Of a stretch of DNA of 64,000 bases, positions 19,085 to 26,716 are shown piece after piece (within the stretch, counting starts at the first letter, position 1; every line of letters starts with the position of its first letter). Source of the DNA: Geitlerinema sp. S16 (GTDB lineage Bacteria; Cyanobacteriota; Cyanobacteriia; Cyanobacteriales; Geitlerinemataceae). The position numbers were made by a program, and so were the translations under genes. The notes below the pieces were generated by a model, which was not told where the DNA came from, did not search any database, and worked only from the letters and a program-made list of their open reading frames with translations. Where the stretch lies: assembly GCA_011390275.1 (NCBI GenBank), contig JAABST010000016.1, positions 1-64,000 of the forward strand, written 5' to 3'.

Positions 19085-20023
19085 TTATTTCTGACTCTCC
19101 AGAATCTCCTTCGCCTTTAAAAGTTCCTTATGTTGCTCTTTACTAAGCGTAGGATACTTGAGATTCAGCTCCTTCAATTGCGTGTAAATGATGCTCGCTA
19201 CAACCAGACGAGTAAACCATTTATGATCGGCGGGGATAATGTACCAAGGCGCATATTTTGTACTGGTGTGATTGAACATATCTTCATAGACAGCCATATA
19301 GTCATCCCAAAAACTACGGGCTTTCGCATCATCAGCAGAGAACTTCCAATTCTTTTCAGGGCGATTAACCCGATCTAGAAAACGTTCTTTCTGCTCCTCT
19401 TTAGATACATTGAGAAAAAACTTGAGGATAATCGTTCCGTTATTAACTAGATACTTCTCGAAGTTGTTGATTTCTTCAAAACGTCGTTGCCAAATATTAT
19501 CATCAACTAAACCAACAGAAATTGGTCGCTGCTCTAGGATTTCTGGATGCACTCTTGTGACTAAAACTTCTTCATAATAGGAACGATTGAAAATGCCAAT
19601 TTTTCCTCTTTCAGGTAAAGCTTTAGAACATCGCCACAAATAGTCATGCTTCAACTCGTTTGTTGATGGCGCTTGGAAACTATGCACCTGACATCCTTGG
19701 GGATTAATGCCCGACATTACATGTCTGATTGTGCTATCTTTTCCTCCCGCATCCATCGCTTGAAAGATGATTAGTAGAGCATGTTTTTTTTGGGCATAGA
19801 GAATGTCTTGATATTCAGCTAATGCCTTAATAGCTTCCTTTAATTGACCTTTGGCTTTCGACTTTTTGAGGTGATCAGCTTTATATCCGGGATCATAATC
19901 TTTTACCAGAGAAATTTTTCGTTTTGGTGGCACAACAATGTGTTGCGGTGGCACAACAAAAGGACGAATTAAATCGTCAAGTTTTTTGATTGGAAATAAA
20001 TTATTGGATTGATGATCTGACAT
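19085..20023 (-). CDS. ppk2: Polyphosphate kinase 2 family protein
   Basis: PPK2 enzymes transfer phosphate from polyphosphate to nucleoside mono- or diphosphates, regenerating ATP or GTP. The Walker A motif MDAGGKDSTIRH lies at about residues 92-103. The lid/Walker B region with NRSYYEEVLVTRVHP follows, and a basic C-terminal half binds polyphosphate. The 312-residue length fits single-domain PPK2. Which acceptor it uses cannot be told from the sequence. It sits directly downstream of acetate kinase and upstream of the DUF2254 gene, so the two ATP-regenerating enzymes are neighbours. Confidence 0.9.
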   Translation of the reverse strand: MSDHQSNNLFPIKKLDDLIRPFVVPPQHIVVPPKRKISLVKDYDPGYKADHLKKSKAKGQLKEAIKALAEYQDILYAQKKHALLIIFQAMDAGGKDSTIRHVMSGINPQGCQVHSFQAPSTNELKHDYLWRCSKALPERGKIGIFNRSYYEEVLVTRVHPEILEQRPISVGLVDDNIWQRRFEEINNFEKYLVNNGTIILKFFLNVSKEEQKERFLDRVNRPEKNWKFSADDAKARSFWDDYMAVYEDMFNHTSTKYAPWYIIPADHKWFTRLVVASIIYTQLKELNLKYPTLSKEQHKELLKAKEILESQK

Positions 20024-20145
20024 GTTTTTAACTCTCGAATATTAAGTTGATATTTTGGCAAGCTCATGAAACTTATTTAATAAAATAATTACGAGAAAAT
20101 CATTTTTATTAGATGGTTGAATGTCACAGTTTTTTAAGGTTTTTT

Positions 20146-21363
20146 TTAGCGTAGGTTGAGAACATGACACATGGATTTGGCGATCGTCAATGCTTCGTTT
20201 GTGGGGATCACGCGCACAGAAACTCGGCTGGTTTTCAGAGAAATCACATCCGCATTCAGCATATTTTTCTCTTCATTGAGTTCAATTTCCAAAAAGCCTA
20301 AACCCGAGCAAATCCGGCTGCGGACTATGGGAGAATTTTCGCCAATACCACCCGCAAAAACTAAGGTATCTACACCGCCCAATGCTGCGGAAAATGCACC
20401 GATCCATTTTTTCACTTGATAGCAAAACAGCGCGATCGCCTCCGCCGCCCGCACATCCTGCTGTTCACGATCGAGCAAGTCCCGTATATCGCCACTGGTT
20501 TCGGATATTCCCAACAAGCCAGACTGAAAATGAACCATCTCATTGAATTGCGCCACGCTCATGTGTTCAGTACGCGCCAGATACCCCAGCAGCCCCGGAT
20601 CGAGATCCCCGGAACGGGTACTCATCGGCACTCCGGCGATCGGGGTAAAACCCATGCTGGTGTCCACAGGTTTGCCGTGATGCACCGCCGCCAGGCTCGC
20701 GCCATTGCCAAGGTGTGCCAGGATCACCCGACCTTGCGCCGCTGCGGTTCCGTCCAAGTGGGCGAGTTCTTCCATCAGGAACGCATAGGACAACCCGTGA
20801 AACCCGTAGCGCCGCACGCCCTGGGCTTCGTAACGGCGGGGGATGGGTAAAATTTGGGCGACGCGGGGCAGGTCGTGATGAAATGCTGTGTCGAAACAGG
20901 CGATTTGGGGTAGGTCTGGAAAGCGGTGGTGTAACGCCTCGGCTAACCGGATTTCCTGGGGCAGATGTTCCGGATCGAAGGGGCTGATTCGGCGCAGTTC
21001 CTCAAGCATTTCGGGAGTGATGCGCTGGGGCTGGCTATAGGTGGGGCCTCCATGAACGATGCGATGCCCCACCGCAGTTAAGGCATCACGTCCGCAATGT
21101 TCCTCAAGCCAATCCATGAAAATCTCAACGGCCTTTGTGTGATTCGATGCGTGATCCGAGGTGTGATCCGATGCGACGATCGCCCGCGAAACATTGTCCG
21201 CTGGGGTTACCCCTTTGACATGCAAGGTCGCATCCGGGAAACCGATGCGATCGATCACGCCCGATCGCACCCGCTGGAGAGAGTCGCCGAACTCGAACAG
21301 CGCGAACTTAATGCTCGACGAGCCGCCATTGATCGTCAGGATATTTGGGTTCACGGGTTTCAT
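20146..21363 (-). CDS. ackA: Acetate kinase
   Basis: Acetate kinase converts acetyl phosphate and ADP to acetate and ATP in the cytoplasm. The 405-residue length is normal. Family motifs are present in order: the N-terminal phosphate-binding INGGSSSIKF (a Gly where NAGSSS is usual), FDTAFH, YGFHGLSYAFL, AHLGNGASLAAV, and FAGGIGENSP near the C-terminus. Phosphoketolase in the same co-directional block (31114-33540) makes acetyl phosphate, which this enzyme consumes. Together they form an ATP-yielding branch from pentose phosphates. The start ATG at 21363 places the first motif at residue 11. Confidence 0.96.
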   Translation of the reverse strand: MKPVNPNILTINGGSSSIKFALFEFGDSLQRVRSGVIDRIGFPDATLHVKGVTPADNVSRAIVASDHTSDHASNHTKAVEIFMDWLEEHCGRDALTAVGHRIVHGGPTYSQPQRITPEMLEELRRISPFDPEHLPQEIRLAEALHHRFPDLPQIACFDTAFHHDLPRVAQILPIPRRYEAQGVRRYGFHGLSYAFLMEELAHLDGTAAAQGRVILAHLGNGASLAAVHHGKPVDTSMGFTPIAGVPMSTRSGDLDPGLLGYLARTEHMSVAQFNEMVHFQSGLLGISETSGDIRDLLDREQQDVRAAEAIALFCYQVKKWIGAFSAALGGVDTLVFAGGIGENSPIVRSRICSGLGFLEIELNEEKNMLNADVISLKTSRVSVRVIPTNEALTIAKSMCHVLNLR

Positions 21364-21407
21364 CGTTCGGCTTTTTTCTAGGGTTGACGATCGCGCAGAA
21401 TCTCTGG

Positions 21408-21962
21408 CTACTGCGGTGATGCCGCGCCTATCAGTGCTTCATTGCGAGTGACTGGGTGGTGTTCCAAAGTTTCAGGCTGGGTGCGTTCGAGGATGTCTTG
21501 AGCACGGGTGGTGTCATCGATGGAGCCGTGGGCAATCAAAATAAACTTGTCGTTCTTGATCGCCGTTTCATACTGCAAGATGCTGTTCTTGGGAATCCCG
21601 AGGCTGTACAAACCAGCTCCCACCGCACTCAATCCGCCCACCAAGATCGCCCCTTCCAGCGCCCCCACGATCCAACTGACCAAAGGCCCTGCGACCAGAA
21701 TCGGCCCCAAACCAGGAATCGCAAAGAACGCGGAACCAACCAAAAAGCCCCATAGCCCGCCCCAAAAAGCACCGGCCTTACCCCAGGCTTCCATGCGATC
21801 GCCCGTATTGTAGTAACCGACCACGTTTTCCTCGGTGTGATAGTCGCGTCCCACGATCGAGAGTTTCTGCATATCAAAGCCGGATTGCTGTAGTTCTTTG
21901 ACCGCTACTTCCGCCGCGATATGGGTTGGGTAGATGGCCACAATGGAATTATCTTGCTTCAT
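21408..21962 (-). CDS. General-stress-type membrane-associated protein
   Basis: The N-terminal about 60 residues resemble the general-stress-protein domain (YflT/GSP17M type): VAIYPTHIAAEVAVKELQQSG followed by LSIVGRDYH. A hydrophobic Gly/Ala-rich middle (about residues 65-130) with a WGGLWGFLVG-type motif follows, then a short C-terminal domain that ends in HGSIDDTTRAQDIL. I chose ATG 21962, where AAAGAGATCACT gives a ribosome-binding site. An upstream in-frame start would only add a Gln/Lys-rich tail. The precise role is unknown. The gene directly precedes ackA with a 44-nt gap. Confidence 0.75.
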   Translation of the reverse strand: MKQDNSIVAIYPTHIAAEVAVKELQQSGFDMQKLSIVGRDYHTEENVVGYYNTGDRMEAWGKAGAFWGGLWGFLVGSAFFAIPGLGPILVAGPLVSWIVGALEGAILVGGLSAVGAGLYSLGIPKNSILQYETAIKNDKFILIAHGSIDDTTRAQDILERTQPETLEHHPVTRNEALIGAASPQ

Positions 21963-22135
21963 AGTGATCTCTTTTTGTTGTTGTGTTTTCTGCTGTGCTT
22001 TTTGTTGACTAATCATGTTTCTGTCTCCAGATTTATTTGTTAGCTAAGTAGCCCAAGATGAACAATGGCCTCAGGCTTTTGAGTTTTTGAGGTTTTGAGG
22101 TTTTGAAAATTTCAAAAACTCAAAGGTCTCACTCC

Positions 22136-22276
22136 GGGAGCATCCCATTTGTGTCACCCTCACCCTAAATCCCTCTCCCAAGTCTGGAGAGGGACTTTGA
22201 ATCGGTCTCCCCTTCTCCCTTTTTTGGGAGAAGGGGCTGGGGGATGAGGGGCAAGTTGCATAAACGGGATGCTCCC
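22136..22276. repeat. Miniature element type 4, copy A (141 bp) with 8-bp target duplication
   Basis: The ends are GGGAGCATCCC and GGGATGCTCCC. The interior is C-rich (CCCTCACCCTAAATCCCTCT, then CCCCTTCTCCC, then AAGGGGCTGGGGGATGAGGG). CTCACTCC occurs immediately on both sides (22128-22135 and 22277-22284), a perfect 8-bp target-site duplication. Copy B at 35333-35473 has the same length and its own 8-bp duplication. Confidence 0.88.
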
Positions 22277-22326
22277 CTCACTCCTTACGATCCATTACGA
22301 TTCATTTAAGTTTTAGCTTGGGCTAC

Positions 22327-22938
22327 TTATTGACGGAAATCTTTAATTTTTGAATTCCACAACGCGATAATTGGCACTGTGGGGTGATGGGAATCAAAGG
22401 CGAAAATACTGATTGAGGCTGTGCCTAGGGGGAAATGCTGCGCTTTGTCCACCGCTAGCCCGATCCAGCGTGTTGCCAAAACGCCGCCGAACTGACCGTG
22501 GGAAAAGAGGGCGATATTTCCGTCCAGCTTGCGTAGACGATCGATGAGTTGATCGGCGCGATCGGTAACTTGACCGGGCATTTCACCGTGGGGACAACCA
22601 TCTCGAAAAACATTCCAGTCCGGGCGCTCCTGACGAATATTCACCGATCGCTGGCCTTCGTAATCGCCATAGTCCCATTCGGCTAAGTCGGGTTCGATTT
22701 CCAGGATTTGATCCAACCCCGCCAACTCACAGGTTTGGCGAGCACGCTGGAGCGGACTAGTCAGCACGTGGGAAAACGAGATAGTCCGCAGGTATTTGCT
22801 GAGTGCCCGCGCTTCGTTCTCGCCATTTTGGGTCAACGGAATATCCGTGCGACCCGTGTGCTGGCCGGTGAGTGACCACTCGGTTTCACCATGCCGAATT
22901 AGGTAAAGATTTAGGGGATTAGAAATGCTTTTTTTCAT
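22327..22938 (-). CDS. Histidine phosphatase / phosphoglycerate mutase family
   Basis: This 203-residue member of the histidine phosphatase superfamily has the catalytic motif LIRHGETEWSLTGQHTGRTD near the N-terminus (His at about residue 16). The second histidine lies in ALFSHGQFGG at about residue 146. ARQT and a TSPLQRA motif follow the usual order. The substrate could be a sugar phosphate or a phosphoglycerate, which the sequence does not decide. It lies between an aldolase remnant upstream and the stress gene downstream, separated from the latter by a miniature element. Confidence 0.88.
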   Translation of the reverse strand: MKKSISNPLNLYLIRHGETEWSLTGQHTGRTDIPLTQNGENEARALSKYLRTISFSHVLTSPLQRARQTCELAGLDQILEIEPDLAEWDYGDYEGQRSVNIRQERPDWNVFRDGCPHGEMPGQVTDRADQLIDRLRKLDGNIALFSHGQFGGVLATRWIGLAVDKAQHFPLGTASISIFAFDSHHPTVPIIALWNSKIKDFRQ

Positions 22939-22942
22939 ACTT

Positions 22943-23029
22943 CTATACCCCCATATCCTCGATCGCCAGCAGACTTTTATTGTCGGTCACTAGCCTTTTT
23001 GCGGTGTCCATAAAGCCTGGTGCATCCAT
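22943..23029 (-). pseudogene. 5' remnant of a class I fructose-bisphosphate aldolase gene
   Basis: A 28-codon frame starts 8 nt after a good Shine-Dalgarno (TAGGAG) and reads MDAPGFMDTAKRLVTDNKSL followed by LAIEDMGV and a stop. This strongly resembles the N-terminus of class I fructose-bisphosphate aldolase, where the sequence continues LAxDES. Here it diverges exactly at that point and stops three codons later. The rest of the gene is absent, and the next gene begins 5 nt downstream. It is probably a deletion remnant that still has its translation start. It might also serve as a short coupled leader. Confidence 0.55.
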
Positions 23030-23095
23030 CTCTGACTCCTAGAAAAAAATCGAGAGAATTTCGGGGAAAATTCGGAAAAACAGATTGACGATGAG

Positions 23096-23443
23096 CTAGA
23101 CAAGAGGGGGGTCAGTCCGATGACTTGCCTGATGCTCTAGTCGTCCCAGCGTGCTTTCGAGTAGGTGAGTTAATTTCTCCGCAGCCCCTTCAACCGCTTC
23201 GTCCAAGGTCTCGGCCTGATGGGTGACCGCGAGGGCTTGACTGCCGATGAGACGGGCTTCGATCATGCAGCGCATATCGTCACCGCCGCCTTTCTTATCG
23301 CTGTTCTCATCGCTCAAATGAACATCAACATTAGTGAGACGATCGCTAAATCGGCTCAGACTTTCTTCCACGACACCACTAAAATGATCGGCTAATGCTT
23401 CGTGATTTTCGATGTTATGACCAGTATTGATTTGGACTTGCAT
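23096..23443 (-). CDS. HPF/RaiA-family ribosome-associated protein
   Basis: This 115-residue protein is related to ribosome hibernation factor HPF/RaiA. It starts MQVQINTGHNIENHEALADH and continues with a beta strand rich in conserved acids (LTNVDVHLSDEN). A second strand then reads RCMIEARLIGSQALAVTH, and a C-terminal helix follows with DEAVEGAAEKL. It is the short form without the C-terminal dimerisation domain. The expected role is binding the small ribosomal subunit under stress, but stand-alone short forms in stress operons are poorly characterised. The 5' portion belongs to the left copy of a direct repeat shared with 26345-26716. Confidence 0.8.
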   Translation of the reverse strand: MQVQINTGHNIENHEALADHFSGVVEESLSRFSDRLTNVDVHLSDENSDKKGGGDDMRCMIEARLIGSQALAVTHQAETLDEAVEGAAEKLTHLLESTLGRLEHQASHRTDPPLV

Positions 23444-23818
23444 GGTTGTTTTCTCTTGTTATTGCGATTGTGATTGTGATTGATTCAACCTGAATCAACG
23501 GCGATCGCCAAATCTGTCTTAGCAGCGTTACAAAAACGCTTTAACCACCGCGTCAAATTTCACCTTGAGGGAATCGTCATGGTGCAGGATCGGGGGAATT
23601 TTGCGATCGATTCCCAGCAGTTCGTAAACAGCCATTTGGGCAACTCGGATGGAATATTCCACCGTAAAAACCACATCATCGGGGATTTCGACAAACTGGC
23701 TGATCAAGGCGAGATTTTTGGAGATTTTGGGCACGGGCAAGGGGCGATCGCCTTTAGCACGAGGCATGAACATACTGGTGATGTAGGGCATCCGGCAGGG
23801 AATACAAATGGCCGAGGC
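23417..23818 (-). repeat. Direct repeat, left copy (hpf 5' end plus ohyA 3' end)
   Basis: This segment and 26345-26716 share the same order: the start of an hpf-like gene, a short spacer containing TGATTCAA..TGAATC, then the last about 95 codons of oleate hydratase. The ohyA part differs at only about a dozen of roughly 280 positions by eye. The hpf and spacer parts are more diverged. The copies flank a block of terminal-oxidase genes in direct orientation. Confidence 0.8.
23528..23818 (-). pseudogene. Oleate hydratase gene, 3' fragment
   Basis: The reading frame covers about the last 95 residues of oleate hydratase, from [15 protein letters not shown] to the C-terminus VVKAF. It is nearly identical to the C-terminus of the complete gene at 26428-28050. 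The upstream part is missing: similarity stops at GGCCGAGG (about 23818) and unrelated sequence follows. No start codon with a ribosome-binding site is evident, so it should not give a functional enzyme. Confidence 0.85.
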
Positions 23819-23864
23819 GACAGAATAATTGAAATAGTAAAGGCAACGTTAAGCACGATTGGAG

Positions 23865-24011
23865 TCACCAATCCAATGAGATAAATGTGGCGATCGAGTT
23901 ATAGAGCGGATTGGTATCATCCTCAAGCATGTGCCTTTCTTCAATCATCATGGCATTCACCCATCGATTTTTATCGATTACTGGAAAGGTAAAAGAGTGA
24001 GTCTTATACAT
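23865..24011 (-). pseudogene. Short ORF, possible frameshifted membrane-protein remnant
   Basis: A 48-codon frame starts 12 nt after the stop of the flavin-binding gene and contains VNAMMIEERHMLEDDTNPLY. Near its end the adjacent frame encodes a typical membrane segment ([20 protein letters not shown]) that runs to the edge of the ohyA fragment. One frameshift would join the two into a single protein. The alternative is a chance ORF. I do not recognise a family. Confidence 0.3.
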
Positions 24012-24023
24012 ATCCGTTGTCAT

Positions 24024-24458
24024 TCATTCTTTACTACTTATGCCATCGGTTGTTCGTCCAGCCATCTCGCTAGGGTGAACCTGGTAAAGCGCCATTTCCT
24101 CTGCCCGGCCCCATGCGTCGATCCAGGTGCGGTTAATGGCAGGCGACAGGGCTGGGTTGTGTGTTTTGACAAATTCCATCACGCGATCAATGTCGGCCTG
24201 CTCGGTAATATGTTCGGCTCGCCCCATCACCGTAACGCTGCGCCAGTGCTTAAGATTGTTGACATCTTCAACCTGTAGGCAGACCTCTGGATTAACATCC
24301 ATGTACTTAGTTTTCATCCCCACTGTGGTGAAGATATAAATCGCTGGTTCGTCAAAATAGTAGTGCATCGGCACAACGTAAGGATGCCCATCAAGGGCGC
24401 AGCCTAGATGTCCATGCCCCACTTCTCGCAGCAGTTCGTTGATCTCTTTTGTGCTCAT
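24024..24458 (-). CDS. Pyridoxamine 5'-phosphate oxidase-like flavin-binding protein
   Basis: This 144-residue protein has the split-barrel FMN-binding fold. The N-terminal segment GHLGCALDGHPYVVPMHYYF matches the Pyridox_ox_2-type family. It is followed by IYIFTTVGMKTKYMDVNP, the pattern that contacts the flavin phosphate, and by WRSVTVMGRAEHI. Such proteins are flavin reductases or heme/F420-type binding proteins rather than true pyridoxamine oxidases. The substrate is unknown. It lies downstream of the terminal oxidase gene, inside the repeat-flanked block. Confidence 0.85.
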   Translation of the reverse strand: MSTKEINELLREVGHGHLGCALDGHPYVVPMHYYFDEPAIYIFTTVGMKTKYMDVNPEVCLQVEDVNNLKHWRSVTVMGRAEHITEQADIDRVMEFVKTHNPALSPAINRTWIDAWGRAEEMALYQVHPSEMAGRTTDGISSKE

Positions 24459-24590
24459 TTCATCGATATAGCGGTTTTACTGCCGATGCGATACAGCTAA
24501 ACCCTTGATTCTCAGTTCGTTTCAGGTTCTATAGCTGTTACTCACAATTCCTGAAATTGCTATATCTAACATGGTTTTTCTCCTTGGAAA

Positions 24591-25337
24591 TTACGCTATT
24601 TGGAGGGGTTCTTTTTCTGCTTCCTGTATGATTTGCGCGGTTTTTAACTCAATTGCGGTTCTTACCGATTCTGAAAGTGCAGGACGATCCTCGGCGTGAG
24701 GGCTTTGGAATGTCTCTTTAGCTTCAGGTTGTTGGCACGCAATCATCGTCTTGACGTGCTCTAATTCATCTTCGCGAACGGCAACAAAGACATCGTAGAG
24801 ATTCTCAATCTGAGGACGACGAAAGGCTTCTGGATGCGTCGTTTGAAATTCATCAAACATATACAAGTCGCCATCTAGATAGTAGCTAATTGCCACTTTT
24901 GGTGCAGGCATCTGTTTGAGTTCTTCACCGTGTTCTTTGAGAAATAGATCATAGGTGTGATAGGCATGCTCTTCAACCTGCTGCATGAAGTTATAGGCAG
25001 CAGAGGCGTTTAGCATATAGACCAAAACAATGATCCAGTAGTAAATTAATCCACCGAACCGGGCAAGATAACGATCATACCAGCGATCATTGCCACCGAG
25101 GGATTCGGCAATCAGCAGATGGTGCAGTTCATTCCAGGACTCGGCAAAATGCACTTTTAGCCAGTCAGATTTGCGCCACCAGCCCATCGTTTCGTAGAGG
25201 TGTAAAACAGAAGTGAAAGCAAAATAGGGTACGCGGGCAACAGTTTCCAATACGAAAAATCGGGCGAAGACGCGATCGCGCCCCTGATAAAAGGTATTCA
25301 ACAAGGCTTCCAAAAAATTAACGAGAAGTCGAATCAT
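24591..25337 (-). CDS. ptox: Plastoquinol terminal oxidase (PTOX/AOX family)
   Basis: This di-iron alternative oxidase passes electrons from plastoquinol to oxygen without pumping protons, a safety valve for the photosynthetic chain. All four iron-ligand motifs are present in order: LETVARVPYF, ESWNELHHLL, VEEHAYHTYD and REDELEHVKTM. The wording of these motifs, and the stretch MPAPKVAISYYLDGDLYMFDEFQ, match the plastid/cyanobacterial PTOX type rather than mitochondrial AOX. Two helices in the middle associate with the membrane. I chose the ATG at 25337 (MIRLLVNFLE) because AGGAAA precedes it. An upstream start would overlap the cupin gene. Confidence 0.92.
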   Translation of the reverse strand: MIRLLVNFLEALLNTFYQGRDRVFARFFVLETVARVPYFAFTSVLHLYETMGWWRKSDWLKVHFAESWNELHHLLIAESLGGNDRWYDRYLARFGGLIYYWIIVLVYMLNASAAYNFMQQVEEHAYHTYDLFLKEHGEELKQMPAPKVAISYYLDGDLYMFDEFQTTHPEAFRRPQIENLYDVFVAVREDELEHVKTMIACQQPEAKETFQSPHAEDRPALSESVRTAIELKTAQIIQEAEKEPLQIA

Positions 25338-25371
25338 GATGATAGTTTCCTGATTTTTTGGAATGTTAAGG

Positions 25372-25722
25372 TCAATGATTGGAGCCAGCAACCGGTTCAG
25401 AGAGCGTCAATAAAAAGGCGAGGTTAGTTGCTGCTTTGAGCGCGTGGCGGGCGTTGGCGGGTATAAAAGCAAAGACTCCAGATTCTAGAACAATCTCTTC
25501 ATCTTCCAGCATCAGTACGCCTTGCCCTTCAATTACATTCACGGTGGCATTGCGAGGATTAGTATGTTCTGCAATGGCCGATTCTGCCGCCAGAGACATT
25601 AGCGTATAGCGACAGTTTTTATCTTCTAGGAGAATCTTGCTCTTGGCTCCAGATTGAGAATACTCAATTACATCAGACCAATTAGTTTTGGTTGTTTTTA
25701 GTGACAGTATGGCTGTGCTCAT
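25372..25722 (-). CDS. Cupin-domain protein
   Basis: This 116-residue single-domain cupin has the two expected motifs: AEHTNPRNATVNVIEGQG (with the first metal-binding positions largely kept) and IPANARHALKAATN (with the second-motif His). It is a small beta-barrel with no signal peptide. Cupins of this size often act as sensors or oxygenase-like proteins, and the substrate is unknown. It ends 34 nt before the terminal oxidase start on the same strand and is probably co-transcribed with it. Confidence 0.8.
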   Translation of the reverse strand: MSTAILSLKTTKTNWSDVIEYSQSGAKSKILLEDKNCRYTLMSLAAESAIAEHTNPRNATVNVIEGQGVLMLEDEEIVLESGVFAFIPANARHALKAATNLAFLLTLSEPVAGSNH

Positions 25723-25793
25723 GGAATTGACCTTTTATAGTAGGGAGATGGATGTAAACGGTGAAAACGCTCATGGATGAGCTTTTCTATCAG

Positions 25794-26276
25794 CTATGGA
25801 AAAACAATTTTTGAAATCGGCGCATGACCCAAGAAAATATAAGCAGCCGGTCTCAGCACGCTTTCAGAATAGATAATCTTTTGAATGGCTAGACTGGGCG
25901 CACGTTTGGCGGTGGTGTTGTAGGTGGCAATTTCCCCTTCTAAACTAAAGTCGCTTTGGGTTTGGTAGTGGTCATTGTCATGCAGTCCCTGAAAGATAAA
26001 ACCATAGATGGGGTTAAGTCCCATGGTTGTGTCGTAATTTTCGGAAGATACCCAGAGATGACTTTGCTTGATATCGGCAAACATTTCTGCGGGATTGTCA
26101 TAGCGCTCGTACCATGAAAACTCTAGGTTGAGCTGGGTGTTTTGAAACTCTTCCCAGAGCCAATCGCACAATTCTGCGAGTGTTTCATCAGAAATTTCGG
26201 CAGGGTCGCTTTCTAGGTATAGTTTGGCCAAAGTTTCGACCTTAGAAAAGGTTGTGACTTCTTGAATAGGAGTCAT
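25794..26276 (-). CDS. Hypothetical protein, 160 aa, upstream of cupin and terminal oxidase
   Basis: I do not recognise this protein. It is soluble-looking and acidic, with many aromatic residues (for example WLWEEFQ and FSWYERYDNP) and a His/Asp cluster (LHDNDHYQTQ) near the middle that could bind metal. There is no signal peptide or membrane segment. Its first codons (ATG ACT CCT ATT CAA GAA) duplicate a 26-bp stretch directly upstream. Its ATG overlaps the stop of an hpf-derived frame (ATGA), so translation may be coupled to that remnant. It is the first gene of the repeat-flanked block. Confidence 0.65.
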   Translation of the reverse strand: MTPIQEVTTFSKVETLAKLYLESDPAEISDETLAELCDWLWEEFQNTQLNLEFSWYERYDNPAEMFADIKQSHLWVSSENYDTTMGLNPIYGFIFQGLHDNDHYQTQSDFSLEGEIATYNTTAKRAPSLAIQKIIYSESVLRPAAYIFLGHAPISKIVFP

Positions 26277-26371
26277 ACTGTTGTGACTTCTTGAATAGGG
26301 GTCATACTATTTATTTCCTCTAGAGCCTTGTTCTGTTCGATATTGCGATTGGTATTGATTTGGACTTGCAT
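26273..26371 (-). pseudogene. hpf-like gene, 5' remnant acting as a 32-codon leader
   Basis: The frame reads MQVQINTNRNIEQNKALEE and then runs into the duplicated MTPIQEVTT sequence, ending in GTATGA. The first about 19 codons are clearly homologous to the start of the complete hpf-like gene at 23443. The remainder of that gene is missing. The TGA overlaps the ATG of the 160-aa gene. It is both a broken gene and a plausible coupled leader peptide. Confidence 0.65.
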
Positions 26372-26716
26372 GGTAATTTCCTTTTGTAATTTTTCTTTTA
26401 TAACTGTGATTGATTCAAATTGAATCGTTATCGAAATGCCTTAACCACCGCATCAAATTTCACCTTGAGGGAGTCGTCATGGTGCAGGATCGGGGGAATT
26501 TTGCGATCGATTCCCAGCAGTTCGTAAACAGCCATTTGGGCAACTCGGATGGAATATTCCACCGTAAAAACCACATCATCGGGGATTTCGACAAACTGGC
26601 TAATAAAGGCGAGATTTTTGGAGGTTTTGGGCACGGGCAAGGGGCGATCGCCTTTAACGCGGGGCATAAACATACTGGTGATGTAGGGCATCCGGCAGGG
26701 AATACAAATGGCCGAG
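26345..26716 (-). repeat. Direct repeat, right copy
   Basis: This copy has the same content and orientation as 23417-23818. Here the oleate hydratase part is the 3' end of the complete gene, and the hpf part is the truncated one. The arrangement is reciprocal to the left copy. Confidence 0.8.

Noticed and set aside
24460..24562. Several TATAGC/GCTATA motifs downstream of the terminal oxidase gene
   Set aside because: They resemble type 1 tips, but no consistent pair of ends or core could be aligned, so no element is called.
25338..25391. Upstream start for the terminal oxidase
   Set aside because: It would overlap the cupin gene, and the added residues are not part of the PTOX family. A ribosome-binding site is present before 25337.
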